Assembly: GCA_022578965.1 (NCBI GenBank)
Contig: MU400571.1
Coordinates: 1-64,000 of the forward strand
DNA from: Xylaria sp. FL1777
Taxonomy: Eukaryota > Ascomycota > Sordariomycetes > Xylariales > Xylariaceae
Direction of reading: 5' to 3'
DNA length: 64,000 nt
Positions 12,601 through 23,933 of the stretch are shown one piece after another; within the stretch, counting starts at the first letter, position 1, and each line of letters starts with the position of its first letter. The position numbers were made by a program, and so were the translations under genes. Below the pieces are notes generated by a model. The model did not search any database. It worked only from the letters and a program-made list of their open reading frames with translations, and had not been told where the DNA came from.

Positions 12601-14239
12601 GGCCTCTTCCACCGATAGGTCGACAACTTGGGCATTGTCATAACGCTTCACCACCCGAAGTAAGGCGAGGTGTCCCTCCTCATCGTCGTCATCGTCTTCA
12701 TCCTCTTGCTCCGCCTCCTGATTATGTATTCCTGGCTTTGAGGGAATTTCTAGAAGTACGTCTCTTTGGCCATCTTCATTTTGGACGGTATGCCACTCTA
12801 TATGCAAGTTCTCTGCAGCATCCTGTACGAACTTGCGGTCCGCTGCCACTAAGTCATGGCCTAGATTTAGAAAGCCGCGAGATCGTTTAGTTACGAACTT
12901 GCGAATCTGTTTCCAGAGTTCCTTCTGTGAACTCGTCACCACCAGCTTCCCCTTCACCTTAGCGGACTCGTGCCCATCGGTGTCTGCCAATTGTTTACTT
13001 CTGAGCCATTTCGAGTCCGAATATTCGTGTTCAAAGTGTCGATATTCCTCCTTGGACAACTCGTCGAGTAGTAGTTTTAGTCGAGGCAAGTTAATAACGC
13101 CCTCCTCGTTGATGTATCCTTCGCATTGAGGAAGAACCTGTTTATAAATACGAAACATAGTTGCCAACGCCCCTTCATTAATGTGGAGATACGGGAGATT
13201 CGGAAGAAAGTCATTCCCAACAAAGAAGGCCATGAGGATGAAATCGTCTATAATCCTTTCCATATCAAAAGAGATCTTCAAGGCGCCATCCTTTTTCAAT
13301 TCCTGGAATTCTAGTTCGAGATATTCACGAACAATGCAAAGATGTAGAAGATAGAAATTTTGATGCTCCAGCTCCTTTGACTTGGTCTTCGAAGCACGGC
13401 CAAACGTTACCTCTTCTCGGAGTAGACAGAAATGTGGATCGTGACTTAAGAGGCCCAGCATGATGAGATCGGCATCGAGGCCGTAAAGGCAATGGCGGAC
13501 ATTGGGATGATAGTCGGGTTGCGCCTTGGCATTCCTTATATATTCCATGATCTTATGCTCGCCCTCGCCGGGAACCTCGTGACCAGATAGAACGATGTCA
13601 CAGCCCTGCCAATCCGAGTCCTCGGATATCTTCTTGTTGATGAAGTATTTGAGCTGGCGGGTGAGCTTAGCCATGAACTCGGTGCCAGGGGTGATGCAAT
13701 TGCTGTCGAAGGGATCCTCTTTGGGCAGCTCCTGGCCCTCTCGGATGGCCTTATCACGGGCCTGCTCAGCATCAAGGGCGGTGCGAAAGCGGCGGGCTCT
13801 CTGCTGATTCATCTTGGCTCTTGGGGCAACACCATCAATGGCCATGAAGAAGAGCTTCTTGGGCTTGATCTTGCCGAAGAGATGTTCGATATAGTTGAAT
13901 ATACGGATGAACATCTCCTCTTCGCTAAGTCGAAAGGAGGCATCAGAGGAGTCTTTGTGAGTACAGTTGTGGATAATGCCATTCATGTCCAACTACATAG
14001 GTCAGCAGGGAGGGCGAATCGAGACGGGGGCGGAAGTGCAGAGGGCAGGGCTGGCGCACGTAGAGGTTGTCGAATTCAGGTATTCGATTCTCGGCAATGA
14101 GCTGAGATATGGCGGGATAGCGCTCGGAGAGCCATCGGAAGAATTTAGGAACTCTATGGGAGATTAGTTAACAACCAGAGGTACACAGGACACAGGCAGG
14201 ATGGAGGAGGGGGAGGGGAGGTATCAAGACGAACCCCAT
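9672..14239 (-). CDS. XRN1: 5'-3' exoribonuclease 1
   Basis: Four exons on the minus strand: 14239-14235, 14153-14060, 13992-12381 and 12322-9672, giving 1453 residues. The first exon is only five bases (ATGGG); the second completes MGVPKFFRW, the universal Xrn1 start. D35 of LDMNG, the PGEGEHKI acidic pair and LYGLDADLIM mark the metal-binding nuclease centre. HYSPM and the PFEQLMGVLP block follow, then the SH3-like and PAZ/Tudor-type parts. The last 200 residues are disordered and carry RGG repeats (GGRGRARGRGHRGRGRG), as in other fungal Xrn1 proteins. It degrades decapped mRNA in the cytoplasm and P-bodies. The length is close to that of the yeast protein (1528). It is convergent with the upstream RNA-binding gene and divergent from the Hat2 gene. 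Confidence 0.97.
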
Positions 14240-15282
14240 GGTTGCGGCGGTCGTGCTTATGGACGTGGTCGGTACAGGTCTGCTAGCTCGGCTAGGAGGC
14301 GTTTATACATGCGACAGCGTCACAGTGGCTCGAAACAAAGACCTGCGCCGATTCGAGTTTGTCTACTTTAGACGACAAGAGATGGGGAAAAGCCGGTGCA
14401 TCCAAAACGAACAACAATTTCCGTATGCGATGGGAGCAGGCGTGGGCGTGGGCGTGGGCGTGGGCGTCGAGGCAGGCGTACAAAGCTCGTTTCTTCTCTG
14501 CTCTCACAAAGGGGATTCAGGTCGCAAAATATGTGTACCGAAGCGAACATGAAAAGGAAAGACACACTACGCCGAGGTAGCTGAACAGGGCACCTGGGAG
14601 TCGAACAACACGATGCGCCCGACTTCTTCAGGGTAAGTCAAATGATTTATCTACTTATCCTAGGTACCTACTAAGTATGTAGTCTAGAGCACTTATGTAA
14701 GACATGACTAGAAGTGTGGGGGTGGGCTATCTACCACCTGAGCGGCTATGTACCTACAGATAGGGAGTTCTAAATATTTAAAGAGGTTAAAACTATATTA
14801 TACGTAAACAGATCGAAATTACAACAAGGCTAATAATAAAGAGAATGAGTGAATGAAATACATAGGTATCTTCTACGTTTATTTCAAATTTATTTTATCC
14901 TAAGTAAGTAGTACCTACCCAGTGACCTTAGTTTACCAGGTAGGTACTTAAGTAGGTACACGCAGGCACATATACTAGCTACCCCCGCTACTGTCGATCT
15001 GATTGGTTTCCCTCTGAAGGGCAACAACCACTTTACGCGAACCGCGTCAACCTCCAGATCATATCTTTTACCTCTAGGTCCCTATGTCGTGCGCCCGCCA
15101 CTTCCTGTTTGCAAACTTCTACGAACGTCAATCAGTAGACGTCGTATTTACTTCCACTACGCCCACTCTAGCCTTTTCTATCTATTCTCTATTTTCTATT
15201 CCCTCTACTGTCTCTACTATCTCTACTTAAGACTACTCGGACCCTCTTGAGTTAAGAGGTAGCAATATCCTCTTTGTTCATC
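14240..15282. other. Divergent intergenic region, Xrn1 and Hat2
   Basis: About 1.04 kb separates two outward-facing start codons. It includes a gtgggc hexanucleotide run and several taggtacct-type motifs (14660, 14940). The minus-strand frames here are low complexity. The stretch 15120-15250 is pyrimidine-rich (cttttctatctattctctatt), which suits the Hat2 5' leader. Confidence 0.55.
14441..14469. repeat. GTGGGC hexanucleotide run
   Basis: About four and a half copies of gtgggc lie 200 bp upstream of the Xrn1 start codon. Confidence 0.85.
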
Positions 15283-16912
15283 ATGGCGCCCGCTCCCGTT
15301 GCCGACGATTTTGACCGTAGGTCCACATCGTTATACTTGAACGGCTACATACTGACTTGGCGCATCGCCAGTGGAATCAAATGGCCAGGAATACGGCGAA
15401 GATGAGGAGCAGAGATTGGTTAACGAAGGTACTGTCACATAATCTTCCGACCTCCTATCGCATCCATTGACCACGGCGCCAGAGTATAAGACGTGGAAGA
15501 AGAACTCACCCTTCCTATACGACATGATCTTAAGGTAAGCGTCTTGTCCTCCCGGCGGTGGTTGGCTTTGGGACCTTTGCGACCACATACCAACTCCTTC
15601 AACAGCCACGCCTTGCCTTGGCCTACTCTTACCGTCCAGTGGTTTCCGGATGTTAAGGAGCCCGAAGGCAAGGACTGCCGAATTCACCGCATGCTGATTG
15701 GAACCCACACTTCGGATGAAAAACCCAATCACGTTCAAATAGCAGAGGTCGAGGTCCCCAAGAACATTCGCCCTAATGCGCGCGATTACGATGAAGACCG
15801 GGGCGAGATCGGTGGCTACGGCAAGGCCTCTGCCTCCGTCGACACAGCTGCAATGACATTCAAAGTTGTGCAAAAGATCGACCATCCAGGCGAGGTTAAC
15901 AAGGCCCGCTACTGTCCCCAGAATCCCGACCTGATTGCCACTCTCGCAGTTGATGGCTCTATTCTCATCTTCGACCGAACCAAGCACAGCTCGGAGCCAA
16001 ATGGCCAGGTCAGCCCTCAGATTAAGCTACAAGGACATAGCCAAGAGGGCTTTGGTCTCGATTGGAGTCCCCACGCAGAGGGCTCACTGGCATCGGGAAG
16101 TGAAGATCAGACGGTTTGCCTGTGGTATGTTCCCACATCCCTTATGCTCACCAGACTCAGATCTTCACATGCTGAATGCTGTCTCTAGGGATCTTCAGTC
16201 ACTCCAAGGCAGCAAGAGCACGTTAAATCCTTCCCGCCGCTTCACACATCACTCTAACATTGTGAACGATGTTCAATATCACCCTATATCCCGCCACTTT
16301 ATTGGCAGCGTCTCGGATGATCTTACTCTGCAGATCCTGGACGTCAGACAATCATCCGATTCTCAATCGTCATTGGTTGCAAAAAATGGTCACAGTGACG
16401 CTATCAATGCTCTAGCTTTTAACCCGTCCACTGAGGTTTTGGTAGCTACTGCATCAGCAGATAAGACCATCGGAATTTGGGATTTGCGCAACGTTAAAGA
16501 AAAGGTGCATACTCTCGAAGGCCACCAGGACGCCGTTACCTCGCTCTCTTGGCACCCCCACGAGGCCGGGATCCTTGGAAGCGCTAGCTATGATCGGCGG
16601 ATTATATTCTGGGACCTCAGCCGAGTGGGTGAAGAGCAGCAGCCGGACGACCAAGAGGATGGACCTCCCGAACTGTACGTTTCACCAACTACATGACCCT
16701 CCCTCCCTCATGACAGGCTAATTAATGACTTTTGTAGTCTATTCATGCACGGTGGCCACACAAACCATCTGGCTGATTTTAGTTGGAACCTTAACGATCC
16801 GTGGCTAGTTGCCAGCGCAGCTGAGGACAACATGCTCCAGGTTTGGAGAGTTGCAAACTCGATTGTTGGCAGGGATGAGGCGGATCTCCCTCTAGATGAA
16901 CTGGGCAGGTAA
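15283..16912 (+). CDS. Histone chaperone / HAT-B subunit, WD40 (Hat2/RbAp48 family)
   Basis: Six exons: 15283-15316, 15372-15428, 15483-15534, 15606-16124, 16189-16674 and 16738-16912, giving 440 residues, the usual size. The N-terminal helix that grips histone H4 is clear (RLVNEEYKTWKKNSPFLYD), followed by HALPWPTLTVQWFPD. Seven WD-type blades follow, with GHSQEGFGLDWSP, HSNIVNDVQYHP, GHSDAINALAFNP and GHQDAVTSLSWHP, each ending near W-D or W-R. The tail ends AAEDNMLQVWRV plus a short linker. Homologues (yeast Hat2 and Msi1, Neurospora NPF) serve HAT-B, CAF-1, Sin3/Rpd3 and PRC2. Ascomycetes often have a single gene for several of these jobs, so I do not choose between Hat2 and Msi1. Confidence 0.95.
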
Positions 16913-18179
16913 AGATGAGAGGCGGCGCATTAATACCCGATCCAAGGCGATGGTTCGAGCAAAGAGGCAGGATGGTGTTGTATTGCTGACTTAGGCTCGG
17001 CAGGAATTGCAAAGTGAGAAAGGGTAGGCGCAGATACTTGTACGATTTGAAAAGAACAGGCCGCATTCAGTATCAGAGGGCTGTTCGCTCCCAAAATGGT
17101 AACGAGCCCTCGGTTGATGGAAAGTAGTCAGACGTTTCATCTTAACAGATGATGATCTCACCGTTTCGGTAGCATGGCACACAGAGAGAGACCTACAATA
17201 TGGCAGTTGCGTCACCGGCTCTCTGTTATGAATCGGAAGCGCCGTGGTCCTCCTCGAGATTGCACAGGCAATTGAGTGATGGGCAATATACCTTATTTTG
17301 CCAGGTGTTGTGGTTAGCAGTCCCCGAACCTAATTTGCCATTCAACATCCCTCTTCTGTCCAGGGGACTAGCAACTGCTTGCATACACTAGATATTCCAA
17401 CTATGACTGATGCGGCATCGGGAGACGTCTGTCTACATAGGCAGGTTAGGTAACTTGCACTTTGAATGGCGGGCTCCTATCTCTCTATACGTAGTCTATA
17501 TAAACGACACCATTTTCTCTCACGCTAGATCAAATATCCGTGATTATCTGTAAATCATAACTTGAAGGTATCTAGACTACCTACATAATGTACTTCAAGT
17601 ACAGTCCATATAGGAACGTGTAGGTACTTCTAAAATATCTAGACTGGCTTGATCCCTCACATTACCCGCCTGCCATGTGGGGGTGGTGGGGAGGGGCTTA
17701 GCACCGCCTCACCTTAATTAATTACCTACCTACCATGTAGGTACCTTATGTAGGAACTTAAGTGGTACGGTACTCACCTTAGGTAATCACCCAAGTCTCC
17801 CAGCTACGTATGCAGGCAGAGAGATACAGATTTTGGACACATCCAGGTCTACCTATGTACATACCTAGGCACCGATCTCGTTTCCACCGTCGCCTGTTCA
17901 CTCATCGGGGTGTCTATCTTTGTGTTTGTTATTTCTTGAAAGAGAACCGGCCCGTAAATAAGTTTATTGTACTACCAACGACTTCAACCTCGATCGCGCC
18001 CTTTCTTAAACTCTTCTCAATCTTTACGCGCTGCAGCACAGGCTCCTCTCCGGGTTTCCAACGTACACGATAGCTAAACCTACCAGCTCTACAACGGCCA
18101 ATATTTCCACCTATCCGGACCACCCGAGCACTCTATATTCCCCAACGTCGTCGTCTGGGCGCATGACTTCGATGCGGGA
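16913..18179. other. Intergenic, 3' end of Hat2 and 5' leader of Neo1
   Basis: No supportable gene. A patch of acctacctaccatgtaggtacc lies near 17720-17750. The 250 bp before 18180 have ordinary base composition with CT-rich runs. Confidence 0.55.
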
Positions 18180-21100
18180 ATGCCGCTCACATCCCCCTAC
18201 CGTCCAACCGAGCCGCCCGATTCTCCTCAGATCGACCCCGACTCGGACGCCGACCTCGACCTCGATCTCGAGGAGCTAGACCCTGCTCCGTCGTCGCCCA
18301 GTGCCCATGGCTCCAGACTCCTGGGTGCAGAGTCGTCGAGACCCGAACAGAGAGCTCAACCTATCGCCCTCCGTAATCTTCGAATGAGTGGCTTGAGGAG
18401 ATCCGCTAAACGAGGTCGCGGGTATGGCGAGCTTGGCCGTCATGATGGGATGGGTAGTGAGGATTCCCCGGCTCTGGCGGATGACGAGGCCCAAGACCAG
18501 CGCTACTCAGACGGGAGTGCAACTGTCGGCGATGATGCCCCTCTTTTACGGGAACAACATGCTCGTCCACGACAACGCTCCACCGCAGGTCGTCTCCATG
18601 CGCTCACCCAGATACGCTCGAATCTGAGAATCCCCGCCTTTATGTCCAGTCACAGCGCGCGCCGGCAGGATGGCGGCGGCGGCGACGACGACAATGACGA
18701 TGGCGTTGACCAAGAGCTAGACGACCCATCAGCCTCTAGAGTCGTTGCCGTAGGTTCGGCGCAGACAACCCGCTACCCGCCGAATCTGGTTTCCAATGCC
18801 AAGTATACTGCATTCACCTTTCTTCCTGTTACTCTTTACAACGAGTTCTCCTTCTTCTTCAATCTCTACTTTTTACTAGTTGCATTGTCTCAGGCTATCC
18901 CAGCTCTACGGATAGGTTATCTATCGACGTATATTGCCCCGTTGGCTTTTGTCCTCGTTATTACCATGGGAAAGGAGGCATATGATGACATCGAGAGACG
19001 TCGAAGAGATAACGAAGCCAACTCGGAGGCTTATACAGTTCTTAGCTTGGGTAGCGTAACTCAACCCGCCACACACCGCAAGTCCGCGAATAATTTCATG
19101 TCGTCATCCCTGAGAAACCGTCACCCCGGCCAGTTTATGCGACGGGATAGGTTATCGGATATTAATGAGGAGGAAGAGCGGATTGAGGGTGAAGGATTGA
19201 ATCAAGCATCACCCCAAGTTCTCGAAGTGAGCAAGAAATCCCGTGACTTGAAGGTCGGCGATATCTTGAAGCTAGGCAAAGGCCAACGTGTACCTGCGGA
19301 TATGGTCATCTTGCAGTGCTCGACAATGGAAGCCTCACAGGATCGAAGCCAAGAGGCGGGACTAAGCTCATTGTTGGTTGCCACGGACACAGATTACTCT
19401 AGCGAAAACGGTTCCGCGGATATAATGAGTAGCGAAGTGAGAATTAGAGACAATTCTCTGGGTTCTGAAGGGAGTTCATCGGGTGAGACTTTTATCAGGA
19501 CCGACCAACTTGATGGAGAAACGGACTGGAAACTTCGAGTCGCCCCTGCTCTTACACAGTCACTCCCTTTAGAGGAGTTTACTCGTGTGAGAGTCATTGG
19601 TGGAAAGCCGGACAAGAAAGTTAATGAGTTCATCGGCACTGTTGAAATCCTCCCATCGAGGGGCCCTGTCCCAGAACATTCCCCCCCTCCCGGGAACATA
19701 GCCGATACCAGCCAAACCGCCCCTTTATCAATTGATAACACGGCATGGGCGAATACAATTATTGCCTCGCAGGTCACGACAATGGCAGTTGTCGTCTATA
19801 CTGGTCGTCAGACTCGATCGGCTCTATCGACAGCCCCTTCTCGATCCAAAACTGGATTATTAGAGTATGAGATCAATTCTTTAACTAAAATACTGTGTGC
19901 CCTTACACTAGCCCTCTCTGTTATTCTTGTGGCTCTGGAAGGGTTTGGCAACACTGAAGGAAATGTGTGGTATGTTAAAATTACGCGCTTTTTAGTCTTG
20001 TTCTCCACCATTGTGCCCATTAGTCTTCGAGTTAATCTAGATATGGGGAAGAGCGTTTATTCGTGGTTCATTCAACGAGACACAGACATCCGTGGTGCGG
20101 TAGTAAGAACCAGCACGATTCCAGAAGACCTAGGACGCATTGAATACCTGCTTAGCGATAAGACTGGTACGTTGACGCAAAATGAGATGGAGATGAAAAA
20201 AATCCATGTTGGTACCGTATCATACGCGAATGAAGCGATGGACGAGGTCGCGTCTTATGTGCGGCAAGGATTTGGTATGAAGTCAGGCAGTCAGGCATTA
20301 GTCACACCATCATCGACACATAACATTGCTGCTGGAGCGATAGCGACCCGAACACGAAGAGAAATTGGCTCCAGAGTGCGAGATGTGGTACTAGCGCTGG
20401 CACTTTGTCATAACGTCACTCCGACCACAGAAGAAGAAAACGGTCAGACCATCACTTCGTACCAGGCTTCGTCTCCTGACGAAATCGCGATAGTCCGCTG
20501 GACGGAGTCCGTCGGTCTTCGTCTAAAGTATCGAGACCGGAAAAGCATGGTCTTGGAATCGACTGACTCCGGGAAAACCGTTGTACAGGTACGGATACTA
20601 GATGTATTCCCCTTCACGTCTGATGGGAAACGCATGGGTATCATTGTGCAGTTTGATGAAGGCGAACAAAGGTCCCCACCTAGTCTTAGTACCGGAGAAA
20701 TCTGGTTCTATCAAAAAGGTGCTGACACAGTGATGGGATCTATAGTCGCCGCGAACGACTGGCTGGATGAGGAGACAGCAAACATGGCACGGGAAGGTCT
20801 GAGGACCTTGGTCGTAGGACGCAAGCGGCTTTCAATTGATCAGTACCGAGATTTTTCAAATAGTCATCAGGATGCTGGCATCGCTATTAATGGTCGTGAG
20901 GCAGCTATGCAGCGCGTTATTTCTCGCTTCCTCGAAAATGACCTAGAGCTATTAGGAGTCACCGGTGTCGAAGACAAACTGCAGAAGGATGTCAAGCCAT
21001 CCCTGGAACTCTTACGTAATGCTGGCATCAAGATCTGGATGTTGACAGGCGACAAGGTCGAGACGGCTCGATGTGTCGCGGTGAGTTCTAAGTTGGTAGC

Positions 21101-22298
21101 CAGAGGCCAGTACATATACACCGTGGCAAGACTTAAGCGCAAGGACAACGCCCAAGACCACCTCGATTTTCTTCGCAGCAAGCCAGATTCCTGCCTACTT
21201 ATTGACGGAGAGAGTCTATCGCTCTTCCTCACGCACTTTAGCACCGAATTCATATCAGCGGCCGTAAAACTACCCACTGTGGTAGCGTGTCGATGTTCAC
21301 CTACGCAAAAGGCGGATGTTGCCAAATTGATTAAGGAATTCACCAAGAAGCGGGTGTGCTGTATCGGCGATGGTGGCAACGACGTGTCCATGATTCAAGC
21401 AGCAGATGTGGGGGTTGGGATCGTGGGCAAAGAAGGCCGACAAGCTAGCTTGGCCGCAGATTTCTCGATTGATCATTTCTGTCATCTTACCAAGCTGCTT
21501 GTATGGCACGGCCGTAACAGTTACAAACGGAGCGCAAAATTGGCTCAATTTGTGATCCATCGCGGCCTCATTATTGCCGTGTGCCAGACAGTCTATAGCA
21601 TTGCCATCAAGTTTGAACCCGAGGGTCTCTACAAGGTATTATATTCTCTTTTCTTTCCTTTTCCTCCTACTTTCCCGGCATTGACCCCCAGTGTGCTTAT
21701 TACCTGTAGGATTGGCTTCTCGTGGGCTATGCAACGGTTTACACGGCAGCTCCGGTGCTATCACTAGTGCTAGACAAGGACGTCAATGAAAATGTTGCCA
21801 ATCTTTATCCCGAACTGTACAAGGAGTTGACCTCTGGCCGATCCTTGTCTTACCGCACCTTTTTCGTCTGGGTTTTGGTGTCGATATATCAAGGCAGTGT
21901 GATACAGGGGCTATCACAACTACTAACCGAGGTCGATGGGAAAAGGATGGTGGCGGTGAGTTATACGGTGCTGGTGCTCAACGAGCTCCTCATGGTTGCC
22001 ATTGAGATCACAACATGGCACCTTGTGATGATATTATGTATTATTGGGACATTCCTCTTCTACCTAGGTTCGATTCCTTTCCTAGGTGGCTATTTTGATC
22101 TCGAATTCGTCCTCACCTGGTAAGTACTCATATCGATGTAGATGGCCGGGAAGACACAGTGGCGACTGACATGATAGCAGGGGATATTTGTGGCGCGTCG
22201 TCGCGATCAGCTCCATCTCCCTCATCCCTCCGTATGCAGGCAAGGTTATCAGGAGGACGATGAAACCCCCGTCGTACAGGAAAGTGCAGGGTATATGA
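18180..22298 (+). CDS. NEO1: P4-type ATPase, phospholipid flippase of the Neo1/ATP9 class
   Basis: Three exons: 18180-21635, 21710-22119 and 22181-22298, giving 1327 residues. The first 190 residues are acidic and disordered with a run of Asp near 165. TRYPPNLVSNAKYTAFTFLP and NEFSFFFNLYFLLVALSQAI mark the first membrane pair of Neo1. The actuator motif is LDGETDWK (about 443). The phosphorylation site is SDKTGTLT with D660, and the hinge motif is GDGGNDVSM near 1063. Membrane segment 4 carries VPISLRVN in place of PEGL, as in flippases. Ten membrane spans are expected, and the last exon encodes the final span and a basic tail. Yeast Neo1 works without a Cdc50 partner at Golgi and endosomes, moving PE/PS. 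The frame from the chosen ATG is open and conserved. This is longer than yeast Neo1 (1151) because of the N-terminus. Confidence 0.95.
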
Positions 22299-23933
22299 TA
22301 TGGCGACGATGATTTTGATACGAATAGGGTGTAGACATAGATAGCCCGGCGTCTGTGATTCGATTCTTTTCTCTTTTTTTTTGGTTCCTTGTCTGGCTTT
22401 GGCATGGCTCAAGAGCTGTAGAAACAGCCTCGCAATTATAAATTCGCCAACGCCATGGAGAATGAATATGTATACCCTATTATTTCCGTTGTATCTTTTA
22501 CGCCTAAAGTCTACATGTATCTTCTAACGACGTAAACAACGTAAACAAAGCTGCTTGTGGACCACTGTCGTCATTCTGACTAAGCAAGACCAATGACGGC
22601 TTCTGGATAAAGCTCCATGGATGATAGATAGAGCATGGCCGACATGGTGCACGTGTTTCCTTGTTGTCGATGGGGTAGTGTCCGAGGGTTAGGTGAGACT
22701 TATATCCTCGCAATTCAAGTACATTCCTCGGTTCTGCTCGGCCAACACAGATCTAAGACGTTGCAAATTTCCGTAGTTGGAATATAGGAACGCTACTGTA
22801 CCATGTCACCAGTCGATCGATCCGTCATCCTTGGTGGCGCTCTTAGTGTTAGCGTAGCTATACCTGGTACACTAGCAGCTAGCAGAAGTAGATCAGCAGG
22901 ATGAAGCATAGCGCTAAAGTACTTAGCTACCTACGGTAAAAACTTGCATGTAAGTACACTATTTCTACCTGTACACCTTAGGTTCTTACATTCTATGATG
23001 GAATCAGTTGGAAAGCTCACCTCCTTAGTCGACCGATGGCATCCATTACTTACCTACTCTAAGATATAACTAAAGCGTTGGAAAACGGAGGTACTTTGTG
23101 GTGATTTGTAAGTACCTGGTAGTGTACTGTGTAGTGTAAAAAGGCCTACGGGGAAACCCCTGCCAACCTCGCTTGCTAACATGTAGCTTAGGTGGGGAGT
23201 TGGAGAGGGGGTAGGTACCTACAGACATACTAAGTTCTCTTAGGTACAGTACCGGTATAACATTGAAAGTTACCTACATATTACAGGTACCTATAGGTAT
23301 GTAAGTAGATAGCTCGGCCAGAACTCGAGTGCCTTGGGTACCTACATTAGGGGACTGCTTGAGGTCTTGAGACGAATACTCTGGTTTGATTGGCGGCTAA
23401 CCCAAGCTCCGGGGCTAAGTCGGTACCTCCCCGCCCAGACAACATTGAATGCTTGCCGTCGCGCGCATGCGCAGGTTGACGTAGTGCCTGTTGAGTCGGT
23501 AAGTAGCACGAGGTAGGTATGCTACTCTGTGCACTGTTCAGTAGTGTAAAGCGCCCTTCGGCCATTCGACAATTCCAGGCCGCTGAATGTTTTTCATTGC
23601 CAATTTGAATGCCTGTTCCATCATTCTACACTATATATCCCCGCCTTCGCCTCCTCCACTCTTGCCCTCGCTCCCATTTCGCTTCAAACCCAGACCTATT
23701 TAACCTAGGTGGGCCTCTAGCGGCGGGCTGGCCATCTACTTGCTCTCTTGCCTCTCTTCATCTCTATCTCTCCCTTGTACAGTTTTGTGTCTCAGCACCG
23801 GGAAACACCGTTGAGCCTCACCCTTGCTCGACCACCTCATAGCGAGCTCCGCCCTGGTCACTAGAAGCAGCTCACGGTTCCGCCTGTCTCCCTTCCCGTC
23901 GAGTCCCCGAAGTCTCGGCCGTCAAGCGCAGCC
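22299..23933. other. Intergenic, Neo1 3' end and glycogen synthase promoter
   Basis: There is no supportable gene. The part 23200-23330 has several taggtacct and acctataggtatgta strings. From 23620 the strand is rich in cctc, ctct and ccc, fitting a promoter and long 5' leader of glycogen synthase. Confidence 0.55.
23632..23637 (+). promoter_or_regulatory. Candidate TATA box of glycogen synthase
   Basis: tatata in the string ctatatatcc, about 300 bp upstream of the ATG and just before the pyrimidine-rich leader. Position is plausible; there is no direct evidence of use. Confidence 0.3.
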
